Shown: piece by piece, positions 1-10,100 of the stretch
How the letters are laid out: every line of letters starts with the position of its first letter
How positions within the stretch are numbered: the stretch's first letter is position 1
Assembly (NCBI RefSeq): GCF_004121055.1
Contig: NZ_PYAL01000001.1
Location: 806,001-870,000 of the forward strand
Length of the DNA: 64,000 bases
Direction of reading: 5' to 3'
Source of the DNA: Achromobacter aloeverae
Lineage (GTDB): Bacteria; Pseudomonadota; Gammaproteobacteria; Burkholderiales; Burkholderiaceae_B
Position numbers and translations under genes: made by a program
Notes under the pieces: generated by a model
What the model was told of the DNA's origin: nothing
What the model saw: the letters and a program-made list of their open reading frames with translations, nothing else
Database searches by the model: none

Positions 1-1
1 C

Positions 2-295
2 TTGGCCATTCGGTGCGATAACGGACCTGAATACCTGAGCGCGGCAATTGTCGAGTGGGCCGGGGCATGGAGCATAAAACTCGAATATATCCAGCCGGGC
101 AAGCCACAGCAGAATGCCTACGTTGAACGGTTCAACAGGACCGTGCGCTACGAATGGCTATCCCAATATCATTGGGACGATCTGGATCACGTGCAGCGCG
201 TCGCCACGCAGTGGATGTGGTCCTACAATCACGAGCGCCCAAATATGGCTCTGGGCGGATTTACCCCAAAACAGCGGTTAGCCATGGCCGCGTAG
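2..295 (+). CDS. IS3-family transposase OrfB, C-terminal part (cut by window edge)
   Basis: This is the last 97 or so residues of a DDE transposase that catalyses strand transfer for an IS3-family insertion sequence. The second catalytic Asp is visible in CDNGPEY and the Glu in AYVERFNRTVR. They are separated by 35 residues, the DD(35)E spacing of the family, and the tail YNHERPNMALGG is also typical. The beginning lies outside the window, so it cannot be said whether the element is intact. An AT-richer stretch with a GGGGG run near 324-336 just after the stop probably marks the right end of the element. It abuts a second, decayed IS3 remnant and the 3' side of the CDI locus. Confidence 0.85.
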   Translation: MAIRCDNGPEYLSAAIVEWAGAWSIKLEYIQPGKPQQNAYVERFNRTVRYEWLSQYHWDDLDHVQRVATQWMWSYNHERPNMALGGFTPKQRLAMAA

Positions 296-372
296 CGTTT
301 CTACTTCTGCCAATCGCTATAAATGGGGGGATTACCCTTGGGGCGGCCACTGTTCCGACTTAACGCCTCCTC

Positions 373-544
373 ATGGGGAGTTTCTTCTCCGCTGAGCACC
401 GAACGTCTGAACCGGCGCGTTTACCAATCCCTGGACGAATGTCGGTCTGAGGCCTTCGATTAAATCAGCTGCGCCTACAACGCTTGGCGGCAGGATTCAA
501 CGCTAGGGTATGCCAACCCCTTGCAGTTCGAGGCGACTTGGTAG
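373..544 (+). pseudogene. decayed IS3-family transposase C-terminus
   Basis: Translation from about 374 reads LSTERLNRRVY, then QSLDECRSEAFD, a stop codon, then a segment ending in DSTLGYANPLQFEATW and a final stop. This is the typical IS3 OrfB tail (EAFDYIE...YN...RRHSTLGY..P..FE) with an in-frame stop where Tyr is expected. A frame change upstream separates the SFFS part (frame of 373) from the rest. It is a different transposase from the one at 2-295. The remaining non-coding DNA from 545 to 716 shows nothing else I recognise. Confidence 0.75.
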
Positions 545-716
545 GCTAATCAAATTTTGCAGATATTGGCGCAGTCCAGCACCTCAACCGGAATCGCTAG
601 GTCGCCTGCCATACGCGGCCTGCTAGCGCGGGCACCTGCCATGGGGTCATAGCTCATCATTCGACATCCGCGTACCGCGTAAATCTTAGCTCTTCGGCAC
701 GCCCACATATTCATCT

Positions 717-1112
717 TTATTTGTTTGGGTGCGAGAACAATGCCGACTCCACAATCGTCCTATCCTTATTATTGAAGATAACAATAAATTTATGATCGTC
801 ATCGTAGCGCCACGACTCAACGCGGCTATATAAAATCTCAATGTAAATTTTCAATTCCAAGGCGGGCACCTTCGGAATAACTGGATGAATGAGGCTGATC
901 TGGCACTGCTCAATCCAGCTGAAATCTCCCATACACTCGTCGATCGCATTCCAATTAGATCCGCAGTATGCAGGAAACAATAATATTTTTTTCAAAACCT
1001 CGATAAGCTCCTCACTGCTCTCAACTCCAACCGGCAGAGTGGCGCAAAATCCCGCACAAGGCAAGCGGACATCAAAATTATCTCGAAATTGGAAATAGTC
1101 GTCTATATACAT
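717..1112 (-). CDS. cdiI: CDI immunity protein, barstar family
   Basis: The product is a small cytoplasmic protein of about 131 residues with the barstar-family core: LLFPAYCGSNWNAIDECMGD followed by a Trp. In barstar this region forms the acidic helix that plugs the ribonuclease active site. It sits directly after cdiA and should neutralise the CdiA C-terminal toxin; barstar is known to bind RNase Sa-type enzymes as well as barnase. I chose the ATG at 1112, which has GAGA about 7 bases upstream. A TTG at 1124 overlapping the cdiA stop would add four residues. Base composition is clearly more AT-rich than the surrounding genome, as expected for exchanged toxin/immunity modules. Specificity for this toxin is inferred from position. 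Confidence 0.8.
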   Translation of the reverse strand: MYIDDYFQFRDNFDVRLPCAGFCATLPVGVESSEELIEVLKKILLFPAYCGSNWNAIDECMGDFSWIEQCQISLIHPVIPKVPALELKIYIEILYSRVESWRYDDDHKFIVIFNNKDRTIVESALFSHPNK

Positions 1113-1120
1113 GAACGATC

Positions 1121-4100
1121 TCAATGCAGGGGTATGAATGTATCGTAATGATCCGGAGTGTAATAGACCTCGCCCCCTTTGCCCGTGACCACTCTCTGCG
1201 GGCCCGGGCCTACAACCCCAGGGGTGGGAACGACATACTCTGTGTAGTATCCTAATGGCTGCGCAGGCAGTGGGCTCTTCATATTTTTAAAAACAGTGCC
1301 ATCGTTCTTCGATGGAAATTTTATCCCGGCAGCTATACGCTCAAAAGTCGGAAGAAGATTTACCGTGCCTTCATAGGTGATCCCTGTAAGTTTGTCAGTC
1401 ACCTTTACCCCATTTAGCATTGAGGTGACACCTGGGAATACATTAGCGGGTACACCCTTAGCACCTCTGGTTAACGCTCCGAAGGCGGCAGTTACCATCG
1501 CGCTTTTTTGTGCGGTCCACTCGATCCCATATCTCTGCGCCAAGTCCTCAGCGACCTTGTCAATGACGATCACACTCGTGGCTTCAGTCAGGTTTAGGCG
1601 GTAGAAGAACAGATCCTCTTGAAAGCCCTTCGGAAGATCCAGGCTGTGAAGCTGTTCCAAAGCGATTCGAAAATCATCGATCTGCGTGACAAACTCACCG
1701 TAAGTCGCACCACAGGCGCTTCGATCCATCGCGCAAATGGAGATTAACTCCATTTGCTGGTCCATACTGAGTTGGCGGTACCGCTCTCGCACGGCGTCGC
1801 AGTTATTAAGTGCCTTACAAGTCTTGACCTCCTCTATCAATCGTTTGAATTGGCTGAGCGTCAACGCGTTATTGCTGAGCTCCGTCGCAGCGGCGTTTGC
1901 ACTGACCACGATGTCCATAGACACAGTGCCAGCGATGCCAGCTACGATGCTGGTAATCAGGTTTCTCGCGCTCTCCCTCTCCTGGTCCGTCATGCCATCA
2001 GCGTCGAGCTTCATCAAGCTGGCGATGATTGAACTTGCCCCCGCACCAAGCGCTCCGGCTCCGCAGCTGGCGTTGGCCGCTGCCGCACCAGCGCATCCGA
2101 CGATGGCATGAAGCGCGGCTCTCACCGCATCAGCCTCCACGCCCTTGCCGAGAGAATTACTGATTTCCTTCACCTTTTCGGCTGCCAGGCTTTGCAGGAA
2201 ATTAACCGCAGCGCCTTGCAGCATGGCCACCGGAGTGCCGGACACGTTACCCGCGACCCCGCCCATCAACGAATCCAGAATGATCCGCGGGTACTTGCCG
2301 AAGCTATAGATGTCTTTAAGTTGGCTGGCCTGAGCGCCAGCCTTATCACGTTCCGCTTGGGTGAGACTGGTATCCCCGGCCTTTGCTTCCAATCGTGCAA
2401 TCTCAGCTTGGCGCTTCGCAAGGTACACACCGTACTGCTGTTGAGCAGTGGTGACGATCTCGAATCCTGCCAAGACTTTGTCCCTGTCGAAGATTGGCTC
2501 GAGATCGTCCAAGGTGTCAGATACGTCCCGGGTCAAAGAGGCAATCGTCTCATCCACCGTTTTCCCAGTGAGCTGTAGCTGGCCCTCCGCATCTCGGATC
2601 ACGATAGTGCCGCCACTGATTGCGCTATCCGTGGATGAGTTCGCACTACCAAATGCTGCAGCCAACGTCGGGCCTGCAGCTGCCCCCCCGGTCTTGGTTG
2701 GTATCCGCTGACCGCCTATGTTCTGCGACCCGCTGCCCGAAGTGCCACCGCTGATTCCAACTTGATAACCCCAATAGTCCGCAGTGTTCCTGATGCTCTC
2801 TGTCAACAGTGTGCCGGTAGTCAGCTGGTTCGCGCCGTCCGATACGGCTTTGTCACTGCTGCCGATCACGCTTCCTATCAGAGTGGTATTGTCCTTTACC
2901 TCGATCAGAAAGCCGCCGTCTCCAGCAAACAGTCCCGTTTGTTGCGGTACGGACTCCCAATTGCTCTTAAGCGCCCCCTGACCAGCGCTTACATAAGCAG
3001 AACTACTGCAATAGGGCCAGCAGAACGTAAATCCGGCCGAAAAATTCTGATCCTTCGAATCGTAGGTGCTCTTATCCTGCAAGCTACGCAGATACAGATC
3101 GCCCCCCACCGAGGCGATGATCTGGTCGGCCTTTCCGGTCGCGCCAATGAGTGAAGTGTCCCCGCCGGATTGCAAGACCAGCGTATTACCGGCCGTAGCG
3201 CTACTGTTCGTCCACGTTAGATTGCTGCCGTCTTCCTTGCCACGGCTTCCCGCAACGCTCCCCTTGACAACGAATCCATAGCCCCAGCCATTACTACCAG
3301 CGCCGACCATTACGCCCGCGCCAATGGACCCGTCGACGTGAGAGGTTTCGGTATGTTGGGAATCCGTATTGGCAGCCGCTTGCAGCGTAATGTCGCCGTC
3401 CGCTTTAAGCACCGCATTGTTGCCGGCGGAGAGGCGTGACCCGAGTACGTTGATGTAGGAGTCTGCGCCGTTGCCACGCGCTACGATGGTCAGGTTGTTC
3501 CCGGCAGCGACGGTCGAACCGAACACCGTGGAGGAAGCGCGATCGGTGGTAGACCTGGATCGGCTAGCGCCATAGTTCAGCGTGATCGTTGCACTCGCAC
3601 TTGACTCCGCCACACCCGCGCCCTGGTTATCCAATGCGTTGTAACCCGCCAGGCCAATGGTGGTGAAGGCGAGCGCCTTCAAGATCGGATTGTCGACCTC
3701 CGACTCCGCATGCGACATGCGTTCCATCGTATGCATGGTGTCGATCAGGGGGCTGTCGAAGTTCACGCTGAATCCACTGCGACGCACCTCGTGGTATTCG
3801 TGTTCTTGGTTGGTGTCGTTCAGCGACGCAATGGTCACGTCCCCACCAAGCAAAGCGATATCTCCCTGCTTTGCCACGATGTTGCTTCCGACGACCTGTA
3901 GATGCTCTCCGGCATTGATCAGAACATCACCCTGCACGCTACCGACCGTGCTCCCAGTATGAAATACCGTCGTGCCGTCGAGCGTGTCGGTGCGGTCCTT
4001 CGTACCTTTACTCAGAAAGCCGAAAGCCCCCCACCCACTGGTCTTGGCGCGGTAGTAGTGATCATCGTAGGACGTATTTTCAGCAGCGGCGATCGTCACG

Positions 4101-7100
4101 CTGCGCGTCGCGCTCATGGTTAGATTATTCGTCGCACCGACGTTCGACCCGATGACGTTGATGTCCTGACCGGCCGAGAACACGATCGAGTCGCCCGTAA
4201 ACGTGGAAGCTTGACCTTGCGACCACACACCGGTGTCGACACTCTCATGGGTAGTCGTCCGTCCCCAGAGCCCCTTGAACTTCTGATAGTGCTCATCGCG
4301 CGCATATCCAGACGCCTCGCCAGCGACGATATTGATGTCGCGACCTGCGCCCACAGCGATTTGTCCATCCGAAGTAACGTTTGCTGCCGTCGCGGTAACG
4401 TCCCGTCCCGCGACCAGAGTCAAATCTCCACCGACCTGGATCGTCGTCCCCACCTCTGACTGCCGATCTACATCACTGCTATTCCTCTTTTTATAGACAA
4501 CAGACTCACCCTGCTCTATCCCGGCAGTCAGCAGATTGATATCGTTACCGGCCTGCAGGTGACCGCTGTCCTTGATGTCCAAGGCGGCTGCCGTAAGGTT
4601 GAGATCCCGCCCCGCGTTAACCATCAAGCTACCGGCATCGACCGCGGAGACACCGCTGACGAACGTTGACCACGTCGACGTCGGCCCCACGGTGGCGCTC
4701 ACGCTCGCCGTAGTACTGGTCAGGTTGATATCGCGCCCCGCCTGCAAGGCGACCGCATCGCCCTTGATCAATGCCGCGATGTTATTAAGATCCTGCCTGG
4801 CATTCAGATCAACGATGCTGCCTTGAATGACACCGCCGGCCTGGTTAAGGATGTTGTCGGCGACCATGACGGTCGCATCACGCGAGCCGATCGTGCCGGT
4901 ATTGCTGATGCTCCCGTCCACGGTCAACGTCGTGCTGCGGCCCGCCATCAGCGTGCCGTCGCCCTTCAAGTCACCATCCTGCACCACCAGATAGACCTGC
5001 GGGACAAGCACGGTCTGCGTGCTGCCATCGGCCAGCGTGACGGTTTGATCGACCAGCCACACCATGTCCGTGGTCAGTTGCTTCATCTGGTCTTCGCTCA
5101 GCGGCGTGCCGACCTGCAATCCATATTGCTGCGCGAACGTAGCGCCGGCAGTCAGGAGATCCTTGTATTGAGTTTCGTTGTCTGTGTAATCACCGACGAA
5201 CCGTTGCCCCGTAGCAGCGATGATCTGGTCCGTAACCAGCTTCTGTTCGTAGAATCCATCGCCCAAGCGTTTGAGGGTGTCGGTACTTTGGAGATAAGGG
5301 TTGGTGCCGGCGTCTGTCACCGTCGTCCCGCCCGCAGCCGCTCCGCCGCCGGAGGCGGCGCCAATTTGCACGGCACCGATGGCTGCTTGCGTGGGAGACG
5401 CCCCGCCCGTTGGGCTCCCGGTCGTTGTTCCGCCGAAAGAACTTGCGGGCCGGATTACGGATCCCGCGCCTTGGACGGAACCGCCCGCGTCTAGCAGGGC
5501 GAGCAGATAATCGCTGGAGATCGTCGGTTTATTACCCGTGAAACGGCTGTCCGTTGTCACCAGGTACGGCGAAGTTGCCGCCGGCACAACCGTGTAGAGC
5601 TGGCTATTTGGGACGCTCGACGGTGGCGTTACCGTTCTGACAATCCCGGATCCTGGTAATTGAACGCTGTTGACCACAATCGGCGCCGCGGCGCTGACCG
5701 GGGCGCTTGCCCCCGGGGCGACGGCCCCACTCGAGGGCGATGCCACACCGCCGCCATAACTGCCGACCGGCACGCCGATAGGCTCGGTACTGATCGTGCC
5801 GCTGTACGGCACGGTGTCGTACTTGCGATCGTCGTTCTTCTCATAGGTATAGATCTCGCTTCCAACCGCGTCGATCCGGCGCTCGCCGACTGCGCCGATA
5901 TTTTGGACTGCGGGGCCCGTCACGGTTAACGCTCCACCTGCGACGATCTGGCTCTTGTCGTTGAGGACAGTGCCCGTCAACGTTGCGTTGCCCGCTGCGA
6001 TGATCTTGCCCGGATCCGTGGCGGTCGTTCTGGTTTCCGTGACGGTCTGCGTCACCTCATAGATCGTGAAATCCTTGACCAGACGATTGTTGAAATCCTG
6101 GTTGTAGGCCAAGACCCGGGCATTCAATTCTTCGTAGGCCGCGACAAAGGCGGCGTGAGCTTGGTCGTACGCCGTCTGCATTGCCTGGCATTGGGCCTCC
6201 GATCCACAATTTTCGACGTCTGCAGGATTTGTCGGCAGCGGAGCGGGACGCGTGACGCCGAAAACATCCCAAATCCTGCCTTCAGTGCCCTGCAGGAACC
6301 TCTCAGGTATGGGTTCGCAACTGGTCCCGGAATCTCCCGAGCCACCGCAGTTTTCCGACGGCGGCGTATAGGGACGTGCAATCGGCGCATCCCTGCCCTT
6401 CTCGCCATGCCCACCCAACGCATAATCAAACGGCGGCCCATACTGCGATTCAGGATAAGTCGACGACGGCAAGAGCAGGCGCCGCTCCTGATCATCCTCC
6501 AGCCATGCGGGATCCTTGCTGCACATCGCCGTCGTCTGGTCGCACAGCCAGTATGTCGCCCCATCGAGCAGATCGGTCGTACCATTCAACCGGTAATAGA
6601 CCTTGTCCCCCGCACTCACCTGCACGACTTCGCTGGCGTAGTGGTTATTGATGTTGTTGATTGCCGCCGCGCTGATGGCGGCATTGCCGCCCGCCTCTAT
6701 CGTCGCCGACGCGTTGTTGATAGCCTGCGCCTGACCAGTCGCCCGCCAAAGCCCGTCCAGCGCGCCCCCTATCCCCAGATCCCCTGCCGCATAGATCAGG
6801 CCATGTTCAAGATTGTCGAGCGTGCCGACACCCAGATCCATATTGCCGCGCGAAGCGATGACACCCGCGCCCGAAGCGCCAACGTCGTTGCGCAAATACC
6901 CCGCCGAGATTGCCAGCGTATCGCCATAGAGACGGCCTGTATTCAGTACGCTGCCGGCCTGGATGTGCGTGATCGCCCCGTCAATCAGGCCAGCGTTGTT
7001 CAGCGCATTCGTCACGTTCAACGTCGTAACGCCGTTGGAGACGATCTCGCCGGATGCTTCGTTGGTCAGGCTGCTCGCCCCGACGGTCAGATTCCGCCCC

Positions 7101-10100
7101 GCGGAAATCTTGCCGCGATTGTCCAGGTCGCCCGCGATACTCAGCGTCGCGTCGCGCGCCGCGACCACCGAGCCGGTATTGATCAATCCCCCGGACATCG
7201 CCAGGCTGAGATCACCCTGCGATTGCAGCGTCCCCGTCCCGCTCAGCGCATTCAAGATCATCGACAAACGCGTGCCGGCGACGACATTGCCGCCTTCATT
7301 GGCGAGCGTCCCAGCCGTGATGTCTGCCGTACCGCCGGACGTCACCAGCCCCGACGCATTTTGCAGCAATGTCGTGCCCAGCGTCAGCGCATCACTGGCC
7401 GCCAACGTCCCCCGCGTGTTGTCGATGCTGGCAGCATTCAGGACGACCGTCTTGCCCACCACGCCCAATGCACGCGTGGGATCAGCGGACGGCGTATCGA
7501 TATTGACCAGGCTGCCTGCGCTCAAGGTGAGCGTATTGGCCCCCTGCAGCAGGCCGCCCGTGTTGTTGACCACGCCGGGCGAAGTCAGCTTCAGATCCTG
7601 GGCCAGCATCTTGCCGCCCTGGTTGAGGATCTGGCTTCCACCCACATTCAGCGCGCCGTTCGTGGCAATGGAACCGGCCTGGTTATTCAGGATGCCGGAG
7701 AAGACCAAGGTCAGATCGCCGTTTGAGGACAAGCTGCCGTTGCTGTTGTCCAGACTCACGCCCGACAGCGACACCGTGCCGCCATACAACGTGGCGCCCC
7801 GAGCTGCAATGTCACCGAGCGTCACGGCGCTCAAGGCCTGGTTGGCCGACACCGTCCCGCCATTCAAGGTCAGGCTGGCCGCATCGAGCGTCACATTCTT
7901 GCCTGCGGCCGCCAGTCCGCTGTTGACGAGACTGCCTCCAGACAGGCTCAAGCTCCCAGGCAACGCGACCTGGCCTTGGTCGTTCAGACCCGCCAGCAGG
8001 CTGCCGGTGTTGCTGAAAGCCCCCAGCGTGGAAACCTTCAAATCCTGGGCGGCAACCGCGGTGCCGACGTTGGTCAGTCCGCCCGCACCAGACAGCGTGC
8101 CGTCAGTCCCCGCTGAGAGCAGCCCCTCGTTACGCAGCGTCGTGCCGGCGTTGAGGGTCAAAGCCCGTGCCGCCTGCGCGCGGCCATCCGCCGCGACCAC
8201 CGCTGCCGAGCCGGCATCCATACGCAGATCGCCGCCGAGCGCGGCGGTGATGCCGCCCAAGGTCACGTCGCGGGCCGCGGAAAGCGTGATGGCGCCGTTG
8301 GAGGACGTCGTTCCCGCCACGCTCAGGTCGCGCGCCGCGCTGGCATCGAGCAATCCCGCCGCCTGCGTCTTGGCCGCCCCGCCCAGCGTCAGGTCGCCCC
8401 CCGTCGACGACAGTTTGACGTCGCCGGACGTGGACGCCGTCGTTCCGGACAGCACCAGATTGCCGGCCGACTGCAGCGTGACCGTCCCGTCAGAGACGAT
8501 CCTGCCCGCCGAACCCAATGCTCCCGCGGCCTGCATCGTCATCCCCGACGCGGCTTGTGCCACGCCGGTCGCGCCTACGGTCAGATCACGTCCGCCCACG
8601 GTCAGGCCGGCGTCGGTCGCGGCAATCCCATCGATACGGACGTCGCGGACGGCATTCAGCGTCAGCGTCTGGACGGACGACAAGGAACCCGCCAGCACCA
8701 TGTCTCGCCCCGCCTGGGCGGTCATAGTGGTCGCTGCCTGTACCCGGCCGGCACTGCCCACCGTCAAGTCATTCTTGCCGATCAGGGACAGCCCCCCGCC
8801 CAAGGCAGCGACGATGCCGTCGACGCGTGCGTCTCCGTCGGCCGTAATCCGCACGGCATTGTTGGAGGACACGATGCCGCTCGCAATGAGCTTGCCACCG
8901 GACTGTAAGACTAGATCGTCCGTGGACTGCACACGGCCGGCCGCGCTGACAGAGGTGTCCTGTCCACTGGAGACCGACAGCCCTCCCCCCGTCGCCAACA
9001 ACGTGCCGCCGACTGCAAGATTTCGGCCGACCGTGACGTTCAGCGGCGCGGCGCTGGAGACCGTGCCTGTGACCGTCATATCCTGCGCCGCGTTTACCGT
9101 CAGCAGGCCGTTGGCGCCGTTCGCTCCCGTCGTACCCAGCAAACCTCCGATCGCGACATTGTTCGCAGCGGCGTAGATCTGCCCGTCCGCCTGGACCTTG
9201 GACGCCGAGCCTGTTCCCAGATCGCCGCCCACGGTCAGCGTCGCATTGCGGCCGGTGGCCACCTGGCCGGCTATCGTCATGCCATTGCGGGACGTCAGCA
9301 TCAGGTCGTCCAGGGCGGCCGAAGAGCCCGCCAGCGAAATCGCGCCTCCCGACAAGCCCGTGAACCGGCCATCAGTCTGCACATTTCCGCCGGCTGCCTG
9401 CGTCAGGTCGCCGCCTGCATTGAGCGCGAGCGCCTGGCCCGTGGTCAATTGGCCGTCTATCGCCATGGCGGCGGTGGATTGCAAAGTAATCCCGCTCTGT
9501 GCAACCGTGGTCCCCGCCAGATTGATACCCGCCGCCGAAGCACCCGAGATCGAACCGGTGGCCTCGATCCGTCCGCTTCGGCCTTGCAACAAATTGCCGC
9601 CCGCGACCAGTCCCAAACCTTGTCCTGCGGAGACCAAGCCGTTGATGTGAGTCGTGCCGCCAGACTGCAGCGTGATCCCACCTTGTGAGGACGTCATCCC
9701 GGCAAGCGTCAAGGATCCACCCGTCGTCACGGTCAAACCCGAGTTCGCCTGCAGGCTGCCTGTCCCGCTTTGCACGACGCTTCCGCCCGTACTCACGACC
9801 ATGCCGCCGACCGCGCCTATGGCATTACTGACCGACACATCGCTAGCTGCGCCAAGGACAATGTCGCCGCCCGCCGCGACCTTGCCACCGATCGCCATGG
9901 CCCGCGCGGCGTCCATTTGCAGATTGCCGTTGGCGATGATCGTATTGCTCGTCGCAAGGTCCCCGGCCGACGTGAACGTAGCTCTCCCGCTCGAACCGAC
10001 CGTACCGCCCAGCGTCATCGCGCCGCCAGCGCTCATACGCAGATCGCCATTGGCGTTGACCGAATTACCCGTCGAGAGACTTCCTGCCGACGTGAACGCC

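Noticed and set aside
6155-9176. Long plus-strand open frames (500-740 codons) opposite cdiA
   Set aside because: They are antisense to the repetitive, GC-rich cdiA sequence, show only Pro/Ala/Arg-rich low complexity and have no ribosome-binding site; the minus frame is clearly the gene.
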